DNA of 64,000 nt from Actinokineospora alba (lineage in GTDB: Bacteria; Actinomycetota; Actinomycetes; Mycobacteriales; Pseudonocardiaceae), in assembly GCF_004362515.1 (NCBI RefSeq), contig NZ_SNXU01000001.1:5146001-5210000 (forward strand). Direction: 5' to 3'. This document shows positions 8,612 through 15,329 of the stretch, piece after piece. The notes beneath the pieces are model-generated. The model was not told the origin of the DNA, did not search any database, and saw nothing but the letters and a program-made list of their open reading frames with translations. Position numbers and translations under genes: made by a program. Each line of letters begins with the position of its first letter. Positions within the stretch are counted from its first letter, which is position 1.

Positions 8612-9313
8612 TCACTCCTGTTCGAGAGCGGATTCCGCGGACCCGAGAGTGTTGCGGAGCCACTGCTCCACCCCGGCCACGTGCACCGTCGCCCACGCCC
8701 GGGCGACCTCCGGCTGTCGCGACTCGATGGCCTCGCAGATGGCGTCGTGCTGCTCGCGGGTGCGGCGGACCGCGCCCTCCTGCGTCATGCCGCGCCAGAT
8801 TCGGGCGCGGGCCGTGGGGCCGGACAGGCCGTCGAGCAGGGAGCACAGGACCGTGTTGCCCGAGCCGGCGGCGATGCGGCTGTGGAACTTCAGGTCGTTG
8901 GCCACCAGGGCCTCGACCGTCGGGTCGTCGTCGAGTTCGTCGAGGATGGCGCGGAGTTCGGCGATGTCGGCGTCGGTCATGGCCTTGGCGGCCATGGCGG
9001 TCGCGGCGGGCTCCAGGATGCGGCGGACTTCGAGGAACTGCAGGACGGTGTCGTCCTGGTGGAAGTCGACCATGAACCCCATGGATTCGAGCAGCAGGTC
9101 CGGCTCGAGGCTGGTGACGTACGTGCCGTCGCCCTGGCGCACGTGCAGGACCCTGATCAGCGACAACGCCTTGACCGCCTCCCGCAGGGAGCTGCGGGAC
9201 AGGCCGAGGCGCTCGGCGAGGTCGGCTTCCTTCGGCAGGCGGGAGCCGGGGCCGAGTTCGCCGTCGACGATCATCGCCTTGATTTTCTCGATGGCTTCGT
9301 CGGTGACTGGCAC
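8612..9313 (-). CDS. GntR-family (FadR/FCD) transcriptional regulator
   Basis: A 233-residue regulator. The N-terminal winged helix includes GSRLPKEADLAERLGLSRSSLREAVKAL, and the FCD effector domain has metal-ligand-type residues in LEVRRILEPAA, DLKFHSRIA and EQHDAICEAI. I prefer GTG 9313 to ATG 9334 because AGGAGGAG ends 5 nt before the GTG and the ATG lies inside the palindrome. It sits between the fucose operon (convergent) and lutABC (divergent). FCD regulators respond to organic acids, so lactate or a pathway acid is a likely inducer. Confidence 0.88.
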   Translation of the reverse strand: MPVTDEAIEKIKAMIVDGELGPGSRLPKEADLAERLGLSRSSLREAVKALSLIRVLHVRQGDGTYVTSLEPDLLLESMGFMVDFHQDDTVLQFLEVRRILEPAATAMAAKAMTDADIAELRAILDELDDDPTVEALVANDLKFHSRIAAGSGNTVLCSLLDGLSGPTARARIWRGMTQEGAVRRTREQHDAICEAIESRQPEVARAWATVHVAGVEQWLRNTLGSAESALEQE

Positions 9314-9330
9314 AGCAACTCCTCCTACGG

Positions 9331-9341
9331 ACATCCGATGT
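9331..9341. promoter_or_regulatory. Candidate operator ACATC-N-GATGT between the GntR gene and lutA
   Basis: The perfect palindrome ACATCCGATGT lies 17 nt upstream of the GntR start and 46 nt upstream of lutA. It is followed by TTTCG on the plus strand, much as the 645-655 copy is followed by TTTGCG. A TAGGAT box at 9346-9351 could be the lutA -10. A TATCCT box on the other strand (9354-9349) could serve the GntR gene, with the operator just downstream. Confidence 0.55.
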
Positions 9342-9387
9342 TTCGTAGGATAGCCGGGCGTGGCCCGAAATGTGGGAAGGTTCGCCG

Positions 9388-10119
9388 ATGAGGGTCGCCC
9401 TCTTCATCACCTGCTTCAACGACACGCTGTTCCCCGCGACCGGCCAAGCCGTGGTCCGCGTGCTGGAGCGGCTGGGGCACGAGGTGGTGTTCCCGCCGGA
9501 CCAGACGTGTTGCGGGCAGATGCACTTCAACACCGGCTACCAACGTGAGTGCGTGCCGCTGGTCCGGTCCTTCGTCGACACCTTCGCCGACGCCGACGTC
9601 GTCGTGGCGCCGTCCGCGTCGTGCGTGGGGATGGTCCGGGACTTCCACAGCCGGGTCGCCGAGGTCTCGGGGGACCGGGGGCTGGCCGCCGCGGTGGCCG
9701 GGACGGTGCCGCGGGTGCACGAGTTCACCGAGTTCCTGGTCGACATCGCGGGGGTGACCGACGTCGGCGCGTACTTCCCGCACCGGGTGACCTACCACCC
9801 CACCTGCCACGGTCTGCGGCTGCTCAAGCTCGGTGACCGGCCGCGGGCCCTGCTGCGCGCGGTGGAGGGGATCGAGCTCGTGGACCTGCCGGGCGCGACC
9901 GAGTGCTGCGGGTTCGGCGGGACGTTCGCGGTGAAGAATTCCGACGTCTCGGTCGCCATGGGCACCGACAAGGTCGCCCGGGTGCTCTCCACCGGCGCCG
10001 AGGTGCTGACCGCGGCCGACAACTCCTGCCTGATGCACGTCGGTGGGTTGCTCTCTCGGTCGAAGTCCAAGGTGCGCGTGATGCACCTTGCCGAGATCCT
10101 GGCCGGTGAGCGCGCATGA
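9388..10119 (+). CDS. lutA: LutA: lactate utilisation CCG-domain protein
   Basis: A 243-residue protein of the LutA/YkgE type, one of three subunits that oxidise L-lactate to pyruvate. It has two CCG (cysteine-rich) domains: ITCFND with DQTCCGQMHFNTG in the first half, and YHPTCHG with TECCGFGGTFAVKNSD in the second, then NSCLMHVGG. These Cys residues bind a cluster or link to electron carriers. GGGAAGG precedes ATG 9388. It overlaps lutB by 4 nt (ATGA) and lies beside the fucose operon, whose end product is L-lactate. Confidence 0.92.
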   Translation: MRVALFITCFNDTLFPATGQAVVRVLERLGHEVVFPPDQTCCGQMHFNTGYQRECVPLVRSFVDTFADADVVVAPSASCVGMVRDFHSRVAEVSGDRGLAAAVAGTVPRVHEFTEFLVDIAGVTDVGAYFPHRVTYHPTCHGLRLLKLGDRPRALLRAVEGIELVDLPGATECCGFGGTFAVKNSDVSVAMGTDKVARVLSTGAEVLTAADNSCLMHVGGLLSRSKSKVRVMHLAEILAGERA

Positions 10120-11537
10120 CCGGAACCTGGCTCGGCATGCCGCCGTTCCCGGTGGCGGCTCGGGAAGCGCTTGGCAATGAGCAGCTCCGAACCAACCTGC
10201 GCAAGGCGACCGGCACCATCCGCGGCAAGCGCGCGGCTGTCGTCGACGAGCGCGCCGACTGGGAAGCGCTGCGGGTGGCGGGCAAGGAGATCAAAGACCG
10301 CACCCTGCACAACTTGGACACCTACCTCGAACAGTTGGAGCGCAAGGTCACCGAATCGGGCGGCGTCGTCCACTGGGCGCGCGACGCCGCGGAGGCCAAC
10401 CGGATCGTGATCGACCTGGTGCGGGCGGCGGAGGCCGACGAGGTGGTCAAGGTGAAGTCCATGGCCACCCAGGAGATCGAACTCAACGAGGCGCTGGCCG
10501 AAGCCGGGATCGCCGCCTACGAGACCGACCTCGCCGAGCTGATCGTCCAATTGGGACACGACCGGCCGTCGCACATCCTGGTGCCCGCCATCCACCGCAA
10601 CCGCTCGGAGATCAGGGACATCTTCCTGCGCGAGATGCCCGGCGTGACCGCGGCGCTCACCGACGACCCGGCCGAGCTGGCCGCGGCCGCCCGGGCCCAC
10701 CTGCGCCGCAAGTTCCTCACCGCCAAGGTCGCCGTGTCCGGCGCCAACTTCGCCGTCGCCGACTCCGGCACGCTCGTCGTGGTCGAGTCCGAGGGCAACG
10801 GCCGGATGTGCCTGACCCTGCCCGAGGTGCTGATCAGCGTGGTCGGCATCGAGAAGCTGGTGCCCACCTGGCAGGACCTCGAAGTCATGCTGCAACTGCT
10901 GCCGCGCTCGTCCACCGGGGAGCGGATGAACCCGTACACCTCGACCTGGACAGGGGTGACTCCGGGCGACGGCCCACAGGAGTTCCACCTGATCCTGCTC
11001 GACAACGGCCGCACCGGCGCCCTTGCCGACGACATCGGGCGCCAGGCGCTGCGGTGCATCCGCTGCTCGGCGTGCCTCAACGTCTGCCCGGTCTACGAAC
11101 GGACCGGCGGCCACGCCTACGGTTCGGTCTACCCGGGCCCCATCGGCGCCATCCTCACCCCGCAGCTGCGCGGCGTCACCGCCGACGAGGTCTCGCCGAC
11201 CCTCCCGTTCGCGTCCACCCTGTGCGGCGCCTGCTACGAGGTCTGTCCGGTGCTCATCGACATCCCCCAGGCCCTCGTCCACCTCCGCGCGAAAGCCGTC
11301 GACGCCAAGCGCGGCAAGCCTTCCGCCGAGCGGACGGCCATGCGGGTGGCGCAGTGGGTCTTCGGCAGCTCCCGCCGCCTGCGCCTGGCCCAGCGCCTGG
11401 TCTCGATCGGCGGCCGGGTGCTGGGGCGCCGAGGCCGCATCGGCCGGTTGCCCGGCCCGTTCAAGGGCTGGAGTGGCGCCCGCGACACCGCGACACCGCC
11501 CCGGCAGACGTTCCGAACCTGGTGGGAGTCCCGATGA
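10116..11537 (+). CDS. lutB: LutB: lactate utilisation iron-sulfur protein
   Basis: A 473-residue LutB/LldF-type protein. The N-terminal LUD domain spans roughly residues 60-300 and includes KVKSMATQEIELNEAL and ANFAVADSGTLVVVESEGN. Two ferredoxin-like clusters follow: CIRCSACLNVCPVY and CGACYEVCPVLIDIP. It carries electrons from lactate oxidation in the cytosol. Length and domain order match the family. Start overlaps lutA and stop overlaps lutC (both ATGA), so the three subunits are probably made in fixed ratio. Confidence 0.93.
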   Translation: MTGTWLGMPPFPVAAREALGNEQLRTNLRKATGTIRGKRAAVVDERADWEALRVAGKEIKDRTLHNLDTYLEQLERKVTESGGVVHWARDAAEANRIVIDLVRAAEADEVVKVKSMATQEIELNEALAEAGIAAYETDLAELIVQLGHDRPSHILVPAIHRNRSEIRDIFLREMPGVTAALTDDPAELAAAARAHLRRKFLTAKVAVSGANFAVADSGTLVVVESEGNGRMCLTLPEVLISVVGIEKLVPTWQDLEVMLQLLPRSSTGERMNPYTSTWTGVTPGDGPQEFHLILLDNGRTGALADDIGRQALRCIRCSACLNVCPVYERTGGHAYGSVYPGPIGAILTPQLRGVTADEVSPTLPFASTLCGACYEVCPVLIDIPQALVHLRAKAVDAKRGKPSAERTAMRVAQWVFGSSRRLRLAQRLVSIGGRVLGRRGRIGRLPGPFKGWSGARDTATPPRQTFRTWWESR

Positions 11538-12136
11538 CCGCGCGTGAAGAGATCCTCGGCCGGATCCGGTCCGCCCTGTCCACAGTGGACAAGGCGGAGA
11601 TCGTCGTGTCCCGGGACTACCAGCAGGCCATCGAAGGCGACCTGGTCGGGCTGTTCGCCGAACGGGTCGCCGACTACCGGGCCGCCGTCGTCCGCACGAC
11701 GGCCGACACCGTGCCCGAAGCCATCGCCGAACAATTGGCGCACTTCGGCATCGGCTCCGTCGTCACCCCGGCCGACCTGCCCGCGGACTGGGTACCCCAG
11801 GCCGTGACCGACGCCCCGCCCCTGGACGTCCCCGCCCTCGACGCCGCCGACGGCGTGGTCACCGCCTGCGCGGTGGGTATCGCCGAGACCGGAACGATAG
11901 TGCTTGACGCCGGTCCGGGGCAGAGCAGGCGAGCGCTGACCCTGGTCCCCGACTTCCACCTGTGCGTCGTGCGGACCGACCAGATCGTCGGCACCGTCCC
12001 GGAGGCGATCGCCCGACTCGACGGCACCCGCCCGCTCACCTGGATCAGCGGCCCCTCAGCCACCAGCGACATCGAACTCAACCGGGTCGAGGGCGTCCAC
12101 GGCCCCCGGACTCTGGTTGTCCTCATCGTCGGCTGA
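11534..12136 (+). CDS. lutC: LutC: LUD-domain lactate utilisation protein
   Basis: A 200-residue LUD-domain protein that completes lutABC. Family marks are REEILGRIRSAL at the N-terminus, the ADGVVTACAVGIAETGTIVLD block, and ISGPSATSDIELNRVEGVHGP near the end. It overlaps lutB by 4 nt. With LutA and LutB it would turn the L-lactate made by the neighbouring fucose pathway into pyruvate. The next 226 nt (12137-12362) contain no gene I can support. Confidence 0.92.
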   Translation: MTAREEILGRIRSALSTVDKAEIVVSRDYQQAIEGDLVGLFAERVADYRAAVVRTTADTVPEAIAEQLAHFGIGSVVTPADLPADWVPQAVTDAPPLDVPALDAADGVVTACAVGIAETGTIVLDAGPGQSRRALTLVPDFHLCVVRTDQIVGTVPEAIARLDGTRPLTWISGPSATSDIELNRVEGVHGPRTLVVLIVG

Positions 12137-12362
12137 TTCGGCGCGCGTGATCGGCCAGACCTCAGCGTCTCGCTTTAACCAGCTATCGGCTATTCACTAT
12201 CAAGATATCCAATGGAACGGGTGAAGCGACAATGCGGGACTCGTCGGGTGGACTACAAAAGCGCAGGGAGGCGGGACCCAGCCGCTTGAGGCCGACCCAA
12301 TAGTCACCGCACGCGCCCGCCACGAACTCCTCCACCTGCCGGGGGCCACTGCGGCGATCGGG

Positions 12363-13040
12363 TCAGCTGGTGAGGAGGGTGTTGGCCAGCGTCAGAAGGG
12401 CGGCTTCGAGTTCCTCGGCCGACGTTCGCTGGTGCAGGGACCAGTCGTAGACCACGGAGTTCAACGCGCCGATGAGGGCGAGGCCCGCGAAGCGGAAGTC
12501 CCGAGGTGGGATCTCGCCGCGGGCGACGGCGGCCTCGCCTTCATGGGTGACCGTGGCGATGATGGCCTCGCGGTACTCCAAGCGGGCCTGTTCCACCTTC
12601 GGGCTGGCGCCGACGACCTCCACGAAGCTGACCCGGACCCGGCGGGGGTCGGAGATAATCGTGCGCAGATACGCGCTGAGCGCCGCGACCAGGCGGGCCT
12701 CGATCGGGGTCGGTGGGGCCTCGGCGAGCGCGGTCGCTGTGGCGGTGAGGGCGTCCTCGGTGATCTGCGAGTGCAGCGCGATCAGGACCGCTTCCTTGTT
12801 GGTGAACTCGTGGTAGAAGTGCCGCGTCGACACCTTCGCCGCTGAGCAGAGCCGGTCGATGGGGGTTGCCTGGTACCCCTCGGTGCCGAACAGGTCGAGC
12901 GCGGCTTCCAGCAGGCGCTCCCGGCGGGCGGCGCTGCGTTCTCCCGCGTCTCGGCCGGAGTAGCGGCGCGTCGCAGCCTCTGTCGCAGCCTCTGTCGCAG
13001 CCTCGGTCATCGGCTCGGTCATGTCTCCAGCTCTTGTCAT
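12363..13040 (-). CDS. TetR-family transcriptional regulator
   Basis: A 225-residue regulator. The DNA-binding region has RRERLLEAALDLFGTEGYQATPIDRLCSAAKVSTRHFYHEFTNKE in order, followed by an all-helical ligand domain. The first 25 residues are unusual: a TEA-A repeat coded by three 12-bp tandem units. It is divergent from the secreted lipase-like gene at 13116, with a palindrome at 13080-13097 between them, so it probably represses that gene and itself. Start ATG 13040 is uncertain; ATG 13022 and 13013 also fit. Confidence 0.85.
   Translation of the reverse strand: MTRAGDMTEPMTEAATEAATEAATRRYSGRDAGERSAARRERLLEAALDLFGTEGYQATPIDRLCSAAKVSTRHFYHEFTNKEAVLIALHSQITEDALTATATALAEAPPTPIEARLVAALSAYLRTIISDPRRVRVSFVEVVGASPKVEQARLEYREAIIATVTHEGEAAVARGEIPPRDFRFAGLALIGALNSVVYDWSLHQRTSAEELEAALLTLANTLLTS
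12971..13006. repeat. Three 12-bp tandem repeats inside the TetR gene
   Basis: TCGCAGCCTCTG occurs at 12971-12982 and 12983-12994, with a one-base variant at 12995-13006. The unit is a multiple of three, so copy-number change would lengthen or shorten the N-terminal TEAA tail without breaking the frame. Confidence 0.85.
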
Positions 13041-13079
13041 CGGTGTCGTGTGCGCCTACGGTAGCCGCCAAGCCCAAAG

Positions 13080-13097
13080 CGAAAAGGTAGATTTTCG
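13080..13097. promoter_or_regulatory. Candidate TetR operator
   Basis: CGAAAA and TTTTCG form a 6-bp inverted repeat with a 6-nt spacer, in the short space between the divergent TetR and lipase genes and 18 nt before the lipase start. This position is typical for a local TetR repressor. Binding is inferred. Confidence 0.45.
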
Positions 13098-13115
13098 ATT
13101 ATGGAGGGTCGGCCC

Positions 13116-14291
13116 ATGAAACGCACGGCACGTCTGGCATTGCTGGTGTTGGCGGCGGGATCGCTGGTCGGTGGTGCCGTGGTCGCCGTCCCGGCCGCGA
13201 CGGCGGCGCCGGACGCGGTCGTGGAGCCCGACCTCGACCCGTTCTACCGGCCCGCCCCCGGCTTCGAGGCCGCGCGTCCGGGCACCGTGCTCAAGAAGCG
13301 CGACGTCACCGCCGCCGGGCTGCCCGCCCTGCAGTTGCAGGTGCGCAGCAGCGACGCGAAGGACCGGCCGGTCACCGTGGTCTCGACGCTGATCGTGCCG
13401 CCCACCCCGTACCCCGGACAGCGGCCGCTGCTGTCCTACCAGCCCGCCACCGACAGCCTCGGCGACCAGTGCAACCCCTCGTACACGCTGCGGACCGGCA
13501 CCGAGAAGGAAGCCCCGCTGCTGGGCATGGGGCTGGCCAAGGGCTGGGCGGTCGTCGTCACCGACTACCAAGGTCCGCGCGACGCCTACGGAGCCGGGCG
13601 GATGGAGGGGCACGCGGTGCTCGACGGCATCCGGGGCGCGATCTCCGTGCCGGAAGCCGGCCTGGCGAAAGCCAAGATTGGCGTCTGGGGCTACTCGGGT
13701 GGCGCGCTCGCCTCGGGCTGGGCCGCCGAGTTGCAGCCCACCTACGCGCCGGAACTGCGCATCGCGGGAGTCGCCGCGGGTGGCACGCCCGCCGACCTCG
13801 CCTTGGCCGCGAAGACGATGGACGGTGGCCCCTTCTCGGGACTGGGCCTCGGCGCGGTCAACGGCCTGATGCGCGAGTACCCGGAACTGGAGACCCTGCT
13901 CAACGACGCGGGCCGCGCGCTGCGGGCCGACATGGACGACATGTGCGTCGGGGAACTGGCCACGAGCTACCCGTTCCGCAAGCTGACCGAGTTCACCACC
14001 TCGGCCGACCCGCTGAACGAGCCGGTCGGCCGCGAGGTGTTGGCGCTCAACCGAATGGGCGCGCAGGCACCCACCGCGCCGGTCTACCTCTACCACTCCA
14101 AGTTCGACGAGCTGATCCCCTGGACCGCGGGCGACACCGTCCGTCGCGAGTGGTGCGCGAAGGGCACGAAGGTCACGTTCCACACCGACTACCTCAGCGA
14201 GCACAACGTCCTCGCGGTCACCGGCGCCCCCGCCGCCGTCGCCTACCTCAGCGCCCGCTTCTTCGGCCTCCCCATCACCGGCGCCTGCTGA
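13116..14291 (+). CDS. Secreted lipase-like alpha/beta hydrolase
   Basis: A 391-residue exported hydrolase resembling the secretory lipase family (PF03583-like). A clear Sec signal peptide (RTARLALLVLAAGSL, then ATAAPD) is followed by GWAVVVTDYQGP, the nucleophile elbow GVWGYSGGALASGWAAE (Ser194), FDELIPWTAGD with a likely catalytic Asp, and SEHNVLAV with the likely His. I chose ATG 13116 over ATG 13101 because GGAGGG lies between them as the ribosome site. It probably hydrolyses lipid esters outside the cell. The divergent TetR gene is the likely regulator. Confidence 0.82.
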   Translation: MKRTARLALLVLAAGSLVGGAVVAVPAATAAPDAVVEPDLDPFYRPAPGFEAARPGTVLKKRDVTAAGLPALQLQVRSSDAKDRPVTVVSTLIVPPTPYPGQRPLLSYQPATDSLGDQCNPSYTLRTGTEKEAPLLGMGLAKGWAVVVTDYQGPRDAYGAGRMEGHAVLDGIRGAISVPEAGLAKAKIGVWGYSGGALASGWAAELQPTYAPELRIAGVAAGGTPADLALAAKTMDGGPFSGLGLGAVNGLMREYPELETLLNDAGRALRADMDDMCVGELATSYPFRKLTEFTTSADPLNEPVGREVLALNRMGAQAPTAPVYLYHSKFDELIPWTAGDTVRREWCAKGTKVTFHTDYLSEHNVLAVTGAPAAVAYLSARFFGLPITGAC

Positions 14292-14299
14292 CCGGACAT

Positions 14300-14328
14300 G
14301 GGCTGTGGGTCGAGGGGGCCCACAGCCC
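14300..14328 (+). terminator. Terminator hairpin after the lipase gene
   Basis: GGGCTGTGGG (14300-14309) pairs perfectly with CCCACAGCCC (14319-14328) around a 9-nt loop, 8 nt after the stop. There is no T-run, as is common in actinomycetes. Confidence 0.65.
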
Positions 14329-14330
14329 AC

Positions 14331-14459
14331 CCCGCGAGTCGCCCCTCCCGGCAAGTGAGTCGCCCCTTCCGGCGACTGAGTTCGACCTTCGCGATGCACG
14401 AATGTCGAACTCGCTTGCCGGAGGGGGCGACTCGCTTGCCGGGAGGGGCGACTCGCGGG
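14331..14459. repeat. Long imperfect inverted repeat with internal direct repeats
   Basis: Two 56-nt arms (14331-14386 and 14404-14459) pair with about five mismatches around a 17-nt loop. Each arm also holds two copies of a 20-nt unit beginning GAGTCGCCCC, so the element is both inverted and directly repeated. It lies between the lipase and prepilin peptidase genes and contains no gene. Its CGCGAGTC outer end is shared with the hairpin at 24501-24584. Confidence 0.8.
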
Positions 14460-14531
14460 TGTTTGGGGTGTGGGGAGTGGGGGTGGGGGATACGGTGATC
14501 GGGGAGGGTGGCCGACAGGCGGGAGCGCGGG

Positions 14532-15329
14532 ATGCAGGTGGTCCTGTACGTCATGGTCACGCTGCTGGGCCTGGCTGTCGGCTCCTTCCTCAACGTGGTG
14601 ATCCACCGGGTGCCGCGCGGCGAGTCGGTGGTGAGTCCGGCCTCGCGCTGTCCGAGCTGCGGGAAGCCGGTACGGGCCAGGCACAACGTCCCGGTGCTCG
14701 GCTGGGTGGTCCTCAGAGGACGGTGTGCCGACTGCGCCGCGCCGATCGGGGTGCGCTACCCGTTGGTGGAGCTGGGAACGGCGATCGTCTTCCTGGTGGT
14801 GGCTGTGCGGATGTGGCAGCTCGGGCTGGTGTCCGCGCTGCCCGCGTACCTGTACTTCGCGGCCGTCGGCATCGCGCTCGCCCTGATCGACCTGGACGTG
14901 CGCAGGCTGCCGTCGGCGATCATCCTGCCGTCCTACCCGGTGCTCGCCATCCTCTTGGCGGTGTCCTCAGCGGTGCGCGACGACTGGTGGTCCCTCGGCC
15001 GGGCCGGGATCGGCGCCGCCGCCCTGTTCGCGTTCTACTTCCTGCTCGCGCTGGTGTACCCCGCCGGGATGGGGTTCGGCGACGTGCGGCTCTCGGGCCT
15101 GCTCGGCGGCGTCCTGGCCTACCTGTCGTGGTCGACGCTGGTCGTCGGCGCGTTCGGCGGGTTCGTGCTGGGCGCGGTGGTCGGCGTCGTGGTCCTCGCG
15201 GCCGGACGCGGCGACCGCAAGACCGCGCTTCCGTTCGGGCCGTTCATGATCCTGGGCGCCCTGCTGGCCCTGTTCGTCGCCGAGCCCGTCGCGAACTGGT
15301 ACCTGGTCACCGTGGGCTGGACCAGCTGA
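14532..15329 (+). CDS. pilD: Prepilin peptidase / N-methyltransferase (A24)
   Basis: A 265-residue polytopic membrane protease. It would cleave type IV prepilin leaders at the inner face of the membrane and methylate the new N-terminus. It begins with GSFLNVVIHRVPRGES, carries the tetracysteine motif CPSCGK...CADC of bifunctional forms, and has the two catalytic Asp motifs IDLDVRRLP and GFGDVRLSG. I chose ATG 14532 rather than GTG 14508 for spacing to an upstream G-rich site. It is convergent with the pilin operon and overlaps its last gene by 23 nt. Its substrates are the prepilins encoded opposite. Confidence 0.92.
   Translation: MQVVLYVMVTLLGLAVGSFLNVVIHRVPRGESVVSPASRCPSCGKPVRARHNVPVLGWVVLRGRCADCAAPIGVRYPLVELGTAIVFLVVAVRMWQLGLVSALPAYLYFAAVGIALALIDLDVRRLPSAIILPSYPVLAILLAVSSAVRDDWWSLGRAGIGAAALFAFYFLLALVYPAGMGFGDVRLSGLLGGVLAYLSWSTLVVGAFGGFVLGAVVGVVVLAAGRGDRKTALPFGPFMILGALLALFVAEPVANWYLVTVGWTS

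Noticed and set aside
12131..12156. Terminator after lutC
   Set aside because: A 7-bp stem with one G-T pair and a 12-nt loop, no T-run, partly within the coding end; too weak to list.
12157..12362. Possible gene or gene remnant in the AT-richer stretch after lutC
   Set aside because: No frame with start, ribosome site and normal codon use; no recognisable protein fragment.
14508..14531. Earlier GTG start for the prepilin peptidase
   Set aside because: The G-rich site would directly abut the GTG, and the extra eight polar residues are not typical; ATG 14532 fits better.
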